From positions 1 to 33,004 of the forward strand of contig WRBB01000031.1 of the NCBI GenBank assembly GCA_009779895.1: a stretch of DNA of 33,004 bases. The letters run 5' to 3'. A program made the translations under genes and the position numbers. Shown in pieces: positions 26,042 through 33,004 of this stretch. Under the pieces are notes generated by a model. It ran no database searches and was not told the DNA's origin. It was given only the letters and a program-made list of their open reading frames with translations. The stretch comes from Lachnospiraceae bacterium. GTDB lineage: Bacteria; Bacillota; Clostridia; Lachnospirales; Lachnospiraceae. Within the stretch, counting starts at the first letter, position 1. Each line of letters begins with the position of its first letter.

Positions 26042-27826
26042 CTATCCATAGATCTCCAATGCCACATTTTTTATTTTTTCACAATCACTTGCTGAAACAG
26101 TGGCCTTTAAATGGATTCCATTTTCAGAATATTCGCATGCGTGTACCTGCCCACTCACATAAATCCGTGATAACAATGCACCTGCATCTAACGGCAACAA
26201 CACAGATATCTCACTTCGCATATCAGATAACACATTTGTGATTGCTTCTTGTAGCTTGTCCAATCCCTGCCCTGTTTTGGCAGAAATCGAAACCCCACCA
26301 TATAAGGTTTCCGTAGCAATATCACTTTTATTATATACAATCAATGTCGGGGTTGCATTTGCACCTAATTGTATTAAAACATCGTCCACCACATTCATTT
26401 GATATTCCCGTTCCGGAGATGAAGCATCTACAATATGTAATAGTAAATCAGCATATTTAACCTCTTCCAAAGTAGCTCGAAAGGCATTTACAAGATCATG
26501 GGGAAGTTTATTAATAAAACCAACCGTATCCACCAACAAAAATTCACCACTTCCGTAATTCACATTACGAGAAACAGGGTCTAGTGTTGCGAATAGTTTA
26601 TCTTCTGCAAGCACATCACTCCCCGAAAGAACATTCATTAGTGTAGATTTACCTGCGTTTGTATAACCGACCAACGATACAATAGGAATTTGACTTTTTT
26701 CACGTTGCCCGCGCTGAATGTCTCTACGAGATTTTACCTTGTCAATTTCTCGCTCCAATTCGGTGATACGCTTGCGCAATAGCCGTTTATCTACTTCTAA
26801 TTGCGTTTCGCCCTCTCCACGTCTTGCACCTCCACTTCCTCCACCACCTCCGCCCATGCGGTTTAAGTGAGTCCAAAAACCTGTCATACGGGGCAGCATG
26901 TATTTTGCTTGTGCAAGTTCTACCTGCAATCTACCCTCACGGGTGCTTGCTCTGCCCGAGAAAATATCTAAAATTAAAGCCGTGCGGTCAATGATTTCGA
27001 TTTTCTTGCCAAGTTCCTTTTGGATATTACGAATCTGTGATGGTGTCAGCTCATCATCAAAAATCACTGCATCTGCTTGTAATTTTTGAATTTCTAAAAT
27101 CAATTCTTTTAACTTGCCATGTCCAAAATAATACGTTTTATCCGGTTTCGTTTTTGGCTGAACCATATATCCCACCGTATGAAATCCGGCTGTATCAGCA
27201 AGATGTTTCAACTCGTTTAAAGGTTCAACTTTGCTACTGTCAATTCCAACTAATATCGTTCGAGCAATTTCTCTGTCGGCGCGCTTCGACTCACTGGGGC
27301 GAATACGTAAGTCTGCCTCATTTATTTCTTTCCATAAGGTGGCATCAGGAATTCTATCCGCTTTCATCGGGTCGAATAAAGTGACACTATACTCCGTATC
27401 ACCCATTGGTTCATTTAAAACACCTACTTGCATAAAAGTGACACTACCATCTTGACAACCCACGGCAGCCATTGCGTCTAACCGCAGGACCTTTAATGTT
27501 TGGATATCCACTTTAGAAAGCATAGGATTTCCACCCGGGTGGGTATGAATACAGCGTAACCCGCTTAATCTGTTTTCAGAACGACGCCTGCGTATTGCAG
27601 GTATGGATACACGATCTTGCTCACCCACTGCAACGGTTTCTATCCTACCTGCTCGATCAATATACACCATTGCCTCCCGTTTTGTAACAGTGGTGAAAAA
27701 TGCTAACGTTTCTAATATTTCTTGGGTGCAAAATTGACCACGGCTTACCTCCATATCATATATGGTGGCTAGGCGGTCGATATAGGATTGTCGAATACCA
27801 TCTATGTTTCCTTGTATTGTCTTCAA
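26042..27826 (-). CDS. hflX: Ribosome-associated GTPase HflX, long clostridial form
   Basis: 594 residues from a TTG at 27826, chosen because AAGGAG lies six bases upstream and MKTIQGNIDGIRQSYIDRL matches HflX starts in Clostridia. The frame extends further upstream without a ribosome site. An N-terminal domain (1-190) holds REAMVYIDRAG and HTHPGGNPMLSKVD (H94, H96, S104, D107), a JAMM-like arrangement. The canonical HflX part follows: FGHGKL and DDELTPSQ region, Gly-rich loop 324-333, coiled segment, P-loop GYTNAGKST (387-395), DTVGF (433-437), and NKSD for guanine. A C-terminal domain ends the protein. HflX binds 50S subunits and splits or rescues stalled ribosomes under stress. It has its own promoter but lies 89 bp downstream of the MOT1 gene, so readthrough from the mod operon is possible. 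Confidence 0.95.
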   Translation of the reverse strand: MKTIQGNIDGIRQSYIDRLATIYDMEVSRGQFCTQEILETLAFFTTVTKREAMVYIDRAGRIETVAVGEQDRVSIPAIRRRRSENRLSGLRCIHTHPGGNPMLSKVDIQTLKVLRLDAMAAVGCQDGSVTFMQVGVLNEPMGDTEYSVTLFDPMKADRIPDATLWKEINEADLRIRPSESKRADREIARTILVGIDSSKVEPLNELKHLADTAGFHTVGYMVQPKTKPDKTYYFGHGKLKELILEIQKLQADAVIFDDELTPSQIRNIQKELGKKIEIIDRTALILDIFSGRASTREGRLQVELAQAKYMLPRMTGFWTHLNRMGGGGGGSGGARRGEGETQLEVDKRLLRKRITELEREIDKVKSRRDIQRGQREKSQIPIVSLVGYTNAGKSTLMNVLSGSDVLAEDKLFATLDPVSRNVNYGSGEFLLVDTVGFINKLPHDLVNAFRATLEEVKYADLLLHIVDASSPEREYQMNVVDDVLIQLGANATPTLIVYNKSDIATETLYGGVSISAKTGQGLDKLQEAITNVLSDMRSEISVLLPLDAGALLSRIYVSGQVHACEYSENGIHLKATVSASDCEKIKNVALEIYG

Positions 27827-27864
27827 TTTTTTCTCCTTGCTGCCATTTATTGCGTCATAGATAT

Positions 27865-27893
27865 ATTTTAAGTCATTTATTGAATTTTTACAA
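27865..27893 (-). promoter_or_regulatory. Promoter of hflX
   Basis: On the minus strand TTGTAA (27888-27893) and TAAAAT (27865-27870) are 17 bp apart, about 40 bp upstream of the TTG start. It lies in the 89-bp gap after the MOT1-type gene, suggesting hflX can be expressed independently of the mod operon. Confidence 0.5.
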
Positions 27894-27915
27894 TTGCAAT
27901 GAAACAATTTTTAGG

Positions 27916-29052
27916 TTACGGCTTTAACCAATTCCGCTTCATTACTTCTTGCATGAATAAACCAACTAAAAATCCTACACCCACATTCCATAAAGAAAAA
28001 CCTGCGGTGATTATATAAATGAAAAAGTCTTTCCTCTCCCGCCCTACATCTCTCGTAGATATCGCCAACTCTAAACCTGCAAATAATAGGATAATGCCTA
28101 GAACACTTTCAGGCATAAAAGATAGAATAGATAAGATAGATTCACTAAAAAACAGACCTAAAATCAGTAGGATAACACCTATAATGATAGGAGCGCCGCC
28201 TGTCTTGGCACCGAATCGTATTTGCGCTGCCATACCACCTGCTCCATGGCATATCGGGACACCACCAAAGAGTGGTGATATTATATTCATAGCACCTTGG
28301 GTTAAAGATACTTTCTTCTCTGTGATGGGTCTATCAGGAAATAAGCGATTGTTTTCTGCTGTTACTGCCATAACTGAGTTCCCAAGAGTCAACGGAATCT
28401 GAGGCAGTGCCAAAATCAATATACCCCTTAAAATATCTTGCCTAGATATTTGCCCTAACGCCAAATTAAACATCGGTAGGCGAAAATGCGGACGAATACC
28501 AACAAGTTCTTGTAACAAGGCCGGGTTCAGTATCATCGCAGCTATTACACCATAAAGTAAAAGAATAAACATAAGTGGTATTTTTTTGCTCGAAAACAAA
28601 ATAATGGCAATCAAAAGACCAACGAAACCAACCACCAAATTCGATTGTATCTTACCCGTTCCTTGCATGATAAAGCTAATGCCAAGAGAAAGTATGATAC
28701 CTTTCATAACAGGTTTGTTGACAATTTTAACAATATTTTTTAAGACACCTGATAAACCGAGAATTAGCCAAAATGCTCCGGTAAATAAACCAGAAAACCA
28801 AATCATACCATTGGTGATTGCCACACCACTTGTGATAACAACTGCACCAATAGCCTTCATAGGCTGAACCGGAAAAGGCGTTTTATAAATAAATCCGGAA
28901 ACAATCAAAAAAATACCAAAGGTAAACAATATACCAAGCGCATCTATTCCCGCTATTGTAACGTAACCAACGATATAAGGAATTAAAGTACCAAGATCAC
29001 CAAAAGCCCCTGCCCACTCCATTTTGCCAAATTTATTTTTACGATTATTCAT
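27916..29052 (-). CDS. MOT1-type molybdate (sulfate-like) permease
   Basis: 378 residues, about ten membrane helices. The family motifs of MFS_MOT1 (SulP-related molybdate transporters) are clear: WAGAFGDLGTLIPYIVGY near the start and PFPVQPMKAIGAVVI near residue 60, and their second copies LFGGVPICHGAGGMAAQIRF. MOT1 proteins take up molybdate with high affinity in algae and plants; bacterial members are less studied. It sits 19 bp after modD at the end of the mod operon, which supports molybdate or tungstate as substrate. This would be a second uptake route beside the ABC system. Confidence 0.88.
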   Translation of the reverse strand: MNNRKNKFGKMEWAGAFGDLGTLIPYIVGYVTIAGIDALGILFTFGIFLIVSGFIYKTPFPVQPMKAIGAVVITSGVAITNGMIWFSGLFTGAFWLILGLSGVLKNIVKIVNKPVMKGIILSLGISFIMQGTGKIQSNLVVGFVGLLIAIILFSSKKIPLMFILLLYGVIAAMILNPALLQELVGIRPHFRLPMFNLALGQISRQDILRGILILALPQIPLTLGNSVMAVTAENNRLFPDRPITEKKVSLTQGAMNIISPLFGGVPICHGAGGMAAQIRFGAKTGGAPIIIGVILLILGLFFSESILSILSFMPESVLGIILLFAGLELAISTRDVGRERKDFFIYIITAGFSLWNVGVGFLVGLFMQEVMKRNWLKP

Positions 29053-29071
29053 TTTATTAATCTCTTATTTT

Positions 29072-29914
29072 CTAAATGCCTTCGATGCGCACGCCTATAT
29101 CAATCGGCTTAGCAACATAAAGGCTTGTGGTCACAATACCGTCAATGCCTGTTTTTGCATACTCTTTGACATTCGCCTCGGTAATGCCGCCTGTTGCAAG
29201 ATAGATTGCATAGGGAAATTTCACTTTTAGCTTTCGGACACAATCCGTCAAATATGATGCTTCCAACTTGTCAAATTGGATACCGTCGGCTCCTACTTCA
29301 CATAATGCCAAAGCTTCTTCATAAGTACTTGCCTCGACTATAATCTTCTTTTCACAACACGCATGCTTCATCATAGGCAATTTTTTCAAAAGCCCTGCAA
29401 AACCCCCTATAAATTCTTGATGTTGTTTGAAAATCAAAATAGTTTCTGAAATACCCAAACGATGCGGTGTCGCTCCTCCGGCCATAATTGCTTTCATTGC
29501 CAAAGACTTTGTTCCGGGGAAACCTTTTCTTGTGGTAAATATTGAAACATCCGGATTCACAGACTTGGCCAAAGTAACCATATTTTTTGTCTTCGTGGCA
29601 ATACCTGAACAATTATCTAAAACGTTCTGGCCTACTTTCCATGCCATCATAACATCAGCGGCACATCCTTTCCCTACGATAAGCGTATCGCCTGACTTTA
29701 CTAAGGAGGCCGTAGGCACAAGAGATTGCAAATCAATATTCAAACGCTCAAAAATCATCCGCACCACCTCCGTACCGCAAACCACACAATCCTCTCTTGT
29801 ATAATACTCAATTTGAGCATGCTCTTCAGAAATCCCTAGCGAATGTCCTGTTAAATCTATGTATGGAACGTCTTCTTTTATCAATCTATCAATATCTTCT
29901 ATTGCAATAAACAT
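29072..29914 (-). CDS. modD: ModD protein (nicotinate-nucleotide pyrophosphorylase homologue)
   Basis: 280 residues of the QPRTase/NadC fold. Conserved patterns are TASLVKSGDTLIVG, CSGIATKTKNMV, IFTTRKGFPGTKSLAMKA, GGATPHRLGISETILIF and the late LATGGITEANV phosphate loop. ModD is found only beside molybdate transport genes and is annotated as a pyrophosphorylase homologue of unknown role. The ribosome site GAGGAG and the first 16 bases lie inside the end of modC, so translation is coupled. Distinguished from true NadC by context and length; nad genes are absent here. Confidence 0.92.
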   Translation of the reverse strand: MFIAIEDIDRLIKEDVPYIDLTGHSLGISEEHAQIEYYTREDCVVCGTEVVRMIFERLNIDLQSLVPTASLVKSGDTLIVGKGCAADVMMAWKVGQNVLDNCSGIATKTKNMVTLAKSVNPDVSIFTTRKGFPGTKSLAMKAIMAGGATPHRLGISETILIFKQHQEFIGGFAGLLKKLPMMKHACCEKKIIVEASTYEEALALCEVGADGIQFDKLEASYLTDCVRKLKVKFPYAIYLATGGITEANVKEYAKTGIDGIVTTSLYVAKPIDIGVRIEGI

Positions 29915-30954
29915 ATCATTCTCCTCTTTAAAATTCTTATCTTTACTTCTTGTCCCGCTGAAATTTGCAATGTTTTATCAACCTCAGCAGTCAAGGTTTT
30001 TTCTGCATCTGGGGCCATTCTCAAATAAACAATCCTTTTGAATGGCTCCTCAACGACTTTAACAACAATTGCTTGGTAATAATTATAACCCTCCTCAAAA
30101 TCCTTTTTCTCAGCCAATATCTCTATATGATTGGCTCGTATACCTACAAAATCAACTTTTAATGTATGCAACTTCTCTAAGTGAACCTCTATGCCCCAGT
30201 CGAGAGCTCTAATCCTCTCATCACCCAATTTCTCTGCTTTAGATATGTTTTTACAGCCGGTTATAGACGCTGCTGCTACTGTTTTGGGATCTGCAAAAAT
30301 CTCTTCCTTGCTTCCCACAATACCCACACTACCCTGATCCATGATTGCCATTTTATCACTAATTCGATAGGCTTCATCTCTGTCATGAGAAACCAGAAGT
30401 GTCGTTCCTTGAAATCCCTCCAGATGAGACATCAACTCACGCTCCATACTGGCACGTAAATGAGTATCCAAAGCTGAAAAAGGTTCATCCAACATAACTA
30501 TTTTCGGTTTAGAAACAATAATTCTTGCCAAAGCAACACGCTGTTGTTGCCCGCCTGATAACTGACTTGGATAAAGGTTACGTGTCTCCTCAAGATGAAG
30601 TGCTCGTATCGTTTCCGCAACAAGTATTTCCTTATCCTTTTTCGGCATATTAATCACACTCGCTATATTATGCCAAACTGTCATAATCGGAAACAAAGCA
30701 TAATTTTGAAATGAAAATCCAACTTTTCGTTGCTGTGGAGGTTTATTTATCCTTTTTTCACTATCAAATACCACATCATCATTAATCACAATCTTACCAA
30801 AATCCGGTTTCACAATACCGGCAATACATTTTAGGGTTATACTTTTTCCACAACCCGACGCACCCAACAAAGCAACAATCTCATCTTCTGCTTCCAGTTT
30901 TACAGATAACTCAAAATCCGAAAAGGATTTTTTAATATCTACATATAATGACAT
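29899..30954 (-). CDS. modC: Molybdate/tungstate ABC transporter ATP-binding protein
   Basis: 351 residues. Walker A is GASGCGKS (31-38), Q-loop in SFQNYALFP, signature LSGGQQQR (132-139), Walker B IVMLDEP (152-158), and switch His in VSHDRDEA. The C-terminal ~120 residues form an OB-fold (TOBE-like) regulatory part with GIRANHIEIL. Such domains can bind oxyanion and inhibit transport in related ModC proteins; whether this one does is unknown. Its ATG directly follows the modB stop, and its end overlaps modD by 16 bp. Confidence 0.93.
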   Translation of the reverse strand: MSLYVDIKKSFSDFELSVKLEAEDEIVALLGASGCGKSITLKCIAGIVKPDFGKIVINDDVVFDSEKRINKPPQQRKVGFSFQNYALFPIMTVWHNIASVINMPKKDKEILVAETIRALHLEETRNLYPSQLSGGQQQRVALARIIVSKPKIVMLDEPFSALDTHLRASMERELMSHLEGFQGTTLLVSHDRDEAYRISDKMAIMDQGSVGIVGSKEEIFADPKTVAAASITGCKNISKAEKLGDERIRALDWGIEVHLEKLHTLKVDFVGIRANHIEILAEKKDFEEGYNYYQAIVVKVVEEPFKRIVYLRMAPDAEKTLTAEVDKTLQISAGQEVKIRILKRRMICLLQ

Positions 30955-31638
30955 TTATCCAAAATCCTTTCTTCTTTTCTTATTATTTTTGTTAGAATCA
31001 GAGAGGCGATTCATCATTACAATTGTCCCAAAAGAAATCAAACTTAAAATAACAACCCAAGTAAATGCCAACTCTCTATTATTAGCTGAGGCCGCCGAAA
31101 ATACCGCAATCGCCATGGTTTGAGTTCTTCCTGGTATATTACCTGCCAACATAATCGTCGCTCCAAACTCTCCCAAAGCCCTAGCAAAGGCAAGAACTGT
31201 ACCTGCTAAAATGCCTGATTTTGCCATAGGCACTTTAATCCGCCAAAATATCTTGGAACGAGAAAATCCTAATGTCTCAGCCGCATGGATAATGTTTTGA
31301 TCCACTTGTTCAAAAGCACCTCTCGTGGTCCGATACATAAGCGGAAATGCTACGACTGTAGAAGCCACAACAGCACCATACCAAGTGAAAACAATCTGAA
31401 CTCCAATTTGATGAAGAAGGCCTCCAATCAATCCATTTCTTCCAAATATCAACAAAAGAAAGAAACCTACAACCGTTGGAGGGAGTATCATGGGTAAGGT
31501 AAATATAGAATCAATCATACCCTTTCCTCTTTTTAACTTGTAGACAAAATTTGCAGAAAATACACCTAAAAAAAATGTGATAAAGGTTGCTAAAATAGCA
31601 ACCCTTATTGATACAAAAAACGGACTAAAATCCATCAT
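30955..31638 (-). CDS. modB: Molybdate ABC transporter permease
   Basis: 227 residues with about five to six membrane helices and a BPD_transp_1 core. The EAA loop is ETLGFSRSKIFWRIKVPMAK, and it continues into FARALGEFGATIMLAGNIPG, the strongly conserved ModB/CysT signature. Two ATG codons stand in tandem (31638 and 31635) behind AGGAGG; the second has better spacing. There is an 81-bp gap to modA. The basic tail ends at the adjoining modC start. Confidence 0.94.
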   Translation of the reverse strand: MMDFSPFFVSIRVAILATFITFFLGVFSANFVYKLKRGKGMIDSIFTLPMILPPTVVGFFLLLIFGRNGLIGGLLHQIGVQIVFTWYGAVVASTVVAFPLMYRTTRGAFEQVDQNIIHAAETLGFSRSKIFWRIKVPMAKSGILAGTVLAFARALGEFGATIMLAGNIPGRTQTMAIAVFSAASANNRELAFTWVVILSLISFGTIVMMNRLSDSNKNNKKRRKDFG

Positions 31639-31719
31639 TTTTCCTCCTATTAAGGAACTTTCTTAAACATTCGCTAATAATTTCACCCATTCGCGCAAGA
31701 AGTATCGCCAGAAAATGAC

Positions 31720-32496
31720 TTAATTAGGTGACGCAAACCCAAAATCAGCAAAGATTTGCTGTGCTACAGGAGACATTAAAAACGCTATGAAACTTCCGGC
31801 CACTTCTTTGTTTTGACTTGCTTCTACAATTCCAACCGGATTCAAGGATGGTGCATGTAAATCAGCATCAGCTACGGCTACTATTTCTACCTGATCTGTC
31901 GTCATCGCATCTGTTTTAAAGACGACCCCGGCTTCCACTTCATTCATTTCAACCCAAGTTAAAACTTGGCGCACATCACTACCTAAGTTTGCTTTCGCAT
32001 AAACAACATCCTCGATACCTAAATTCACAAACACTTCTTGTGCAAATCGGCCAATGGGCATAGTTTCCGGATCCCCAAGACCTACCATAGATACCTGATC
32101 TGTTGCCACATCTTCAAAACCTTGAACATTTGCAGGATTTCCCTCCGGAACAACTAAAACCACTTCATTACCTGCAACAACAGTACTATCACCATAAATT
32201 AAATCTTGTTCGATTAGATTATTCATTTGAGCCGCCGCCGCTGACATAAAAATGTCCATAGGAGCACCTTCTTCTATCTGAGTTTGCAACGCACCTGATG
32301 ATGCATAAGAAAAAGTTAAGGTAACATGTGGATTTTCTTCCATATAAACACGAGCCAGTTCTTCTGTTACATCTTTTAGACTCATCGCAGCACCAATGAT
32401 AAGTTCAACTTCTTCCACATCCTCTGTTGACCCACAACCTGCCAGTAAACCTAATGATAATACAAACACCAATAATAATCCAACCATCTTTTTCAT
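31720..32496 (-). CDS. modA: Molybdate/tungstate-binding lipoprotein
   Basis: 258 residues. The lipoprotein signal ends in LLAGC with Cys21 as anchor. The mature protein has the ModA pattern: GAAMSLKDV (oxyanion-binding Ser loop), SYASSGALQTQIEEGAP (second Ser loop), DIFMSAA, and AGVVFKTDA near the C-terminal binding loop. It delivers the oxyanion to ModBC at the cell surface. Sequence alone does not separate molybdate from tungstate. The ATG at 32496 follows AAAGGAGG with a long nine-base spacing. It is the first gene of the operon behind a leader with a riboswitch and terminator. Confidence 0.95.
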   Translation of the reverse strand: MKKMVGLLLVFVLSLGLLAGCGSTEDVEEVELIIGAAMSLKDVTEELARVYMEENPHVTLTFSYASSGALQTQIEEGAPMDIFMSAAAAQMNNLIEQDLIYGDSTVVAGNEVVLVVPEGNPANVQGFEDVATDQVSMVGLGDPETMPIGRFAQEVFVNLGIEDVVYAKANLGSDVRQVLTWVEMNEVEAGVVFKTDAMTTDQVEIVAVADADLHAPSLNPVGIVEASQNKEVAGSFIAFLMSPVAQQIFADFGFASPN

Positions 32497-32573
32497 TTCT
32501 TTCGTTCCTCCTTTTAGAATTACACCTACGAGTACACGTAAGAATCACATGTTGAATTATTGCAATTTTTATA

Positions 32574-32601
32574 CAATAAAAAAGAGAGTGTAAGCTCTCT
32601 T
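32574..32601 (-). terminator. Leader terminator (expression platform) before modA
   Basis: On the minus strand AAGAGAG-CTTACA-CTCTCTT is followed by TTTTTATTG. It lies about 75 bases upstream of the modA ATG and 30 bases downstream of the riboswitch core. This is the expected place for ligand-controlled premature termination. Confidence 0.75.
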
Positions 32602-32630
32602 GAAAATTTCTAAGTGCACAAAAACAACAC

Positions 32631-32762
32631 TAGGAATTCTTTCCAAACACGGGAGGCACCAATTATGTTTTCTAAGCTGTTTCATTATGATTTATTTTCA
32701 GCATATAAACTACGGCTGATACCCATAGGTCGTATTCCCTCTGAATACAACTCGAATCCTTA
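32631..32762 (-). ncRNA. Molybdenum (or tungsten) cofactor riboswitch candidate
   Basis: Read on the minus strand, the 3' part GCCTCCCGTGTTTGGAAAG (32639-32657) matches the conserved core I remember from the E. coli moaA cofactor riboswitch (GCCUCCCGUAUCUGGAAAG). A closing stem with small bulges is possible between TAAGGATTC (32754-32762) and GAATTCCTA (32631-32639). Inside, GTTGTATTC/GAATACGAC (32743-32751 with 32730-32738, one G-U) and CTATGG/CCGTAG (32723-32728 with 32710-32715, one G-U) form two hairpins, and GCTG/CAGC a third. It begins right at the predicted transcription start and precedes a terminator and molybdate uptake genes, the known genomic setting of this class. The structure was drawn by eye. 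Variants lacking one arm are reported to sense tungsten cofactor, and I cannot decide between the two. Confidence 0.72.
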
Positions 32763-32769
32763 CTCGTAA

Positions 32770-32798
32770 ATACTAACATAATAATGCGGAAAAATCAA
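32770..32798 (-). promoter_or_regulatory. Promoter of the mod operon
   Basis: On the minus strand TTGATT (32793-32798) and TAGTAT (32770-32775) are 17 bp apart, with TG one base before the -10 (extended -10). The predicted start falls at about 32763, the first base of the riboswitch closing stem. Confidence 0.65.
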
Positions 32799-32891
32799 GA
32801 AAATCAAAAATACAGGTATATTAAGCAGAATTAGATAAAAATAAATCCATTAAAACAGGTTTTAGATTCTTATCATACCCGCGCTAGTTTG

Positions 32892-32945
32892 GCAGAACTA
32901 ATGTTCTGCTGTCGTTTATACACCTTGCTATGGCAGGGTTTTTTT
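32892..32945 (+). terminator. Orphan plus-strand hairpin plus intrinsic terminator
   Basis: A perfect hairpin GCAGAAC-TAAT-GTTCTGC (32892-32909) is followed 13 bases later by ACCTTGC-TATG-GCAGGGT (32922-32939) and seven T. No plus-strand gene lies upstream in the window; everything from 26 kb on is minus strand. The terminator therefore ends an unannotated RNA, or is a leader attenuator for a gene beyond 33004. The remaining bases to the window end are AT-rich with no recognisable gene start. Confidence 0.7.
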
Positions 32946-33004
32946 ATTGAAAAAAATTATTTTTATGATAATAAATAGTAGCGGAATGAGGCGAATTGTG
33001 ATAT

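Noticed and set aside
27827-27907. Upstream extension of hflX by 27 codons
   Set aside because: No ribosome site precedes it, and it overlaps the predicted hflX promoter. The TTG at 27826 has AAGGAG at ideal spacing and a family-like start.
31625-31690. 21-codon minus-strand frame between modA and modB, ending over the modB start
   Set aside because: The translation (MGEIISECLRKFL...) looks amphipathic, but there is no ribosome site before its ATG and it probably reflects chance in a short gap.
32840-32890. CRISPR anti-repeat ahead of the plus-strand hairpin
   Set aside because: GTTTTAGA is present, but no repeat array exists in the window to pair with it and the expected TAAAAT-type anti-repeat end is missing, so no tracrRNA is annotated.

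Overview
The window looks like chromosome from a low-GC anaerobic Firmicute, most likely class Clostridia (Lachnospirales-like). The grounds are AT-rich codon use, strong AGGAGG-type ribosome binding sites, a ferredoxin-fused aldo/keto reductase, a wall-anchored protein with SpaA-type modules and an NPQTG sorting signal, the long clostridial form of HflX, and intrinsic terminators behind many genes. I see no insertion sequence, phage gene, tRNA, rRNA or CRISPR array. Genus is not resolved. Most genes lie on the minus strand. The exceptions are pepD, an AraC regulator and a serine-hydrolase-like lipoprotein.

Layout, left to right. (1) 1-4.8 kb: terminator and a 1478-residue surface adhesin with a Pro-Thr tandem-repeat stalk. 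(2) 4.8-7.1 kb: two-gene unit of an aldo/keto reductase and a CPBP membrane protease. (3) 7.1-8.8 kb: AAA-ATPase-like/PD-(D/E)xK protein. (4) 8.8-12.1 kb: alpha/beta hydrolase, HTH regulator, ABC ATPase and ABC-2 permease in one tight operon behind a promoter that carries a perfect palindrome. (5) 12.2-14.1 kb: DUF4143 ATPase and a beheaded AraC/GyrI-like gene. (6) 14.3-15.8 kb: aminoacyl-histidine dipeptidase. (7) 15.8-20.6 kb: sugar locus with a family 2 glycosidase, a GPH symporter and a divergent AraC regulator. (8) 20.7-23.5 kb: P-type (probably Ca2+) ATPase with a 516-bp upstream gap holding nested inverted repeats. (9) 24-26 kb: Uma2-type nuclease, and a beta-lactamase-fold lipoprotein whose catalytic Ser and Asn are both Ala. 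(10) 26-32.8 kb: hflX and a molybdate/tungstate operon, modA-modB-modC-modD plus a MOT1-type permease.

The best-supported regulatory story is at the right end. The mod operon has a sigma-A promoter, a leader whose 3' part matches the conserved core of the molybdenum (or tungsten) cofactor riboswitch as I remember it, and an intrinsic terminator before modA. This predicts that cofactor shuts off two unrelated oxyanion uptake systems together. Beyond it, the last 200 bases carry a plus-strand hairpin and terminator that belong to no gene in the window. They suggest a small RNA, or the leader of something past the right edge.

Most worth following are the doubly inactivated serine-hydrolase homologue, the orphan plus-strand RNA, the riboswitch-mod-MOT1 operon, the JAMM-like metal motif at the N-terminus of HflX, and the structured gap upstream of the P-type ATPase.
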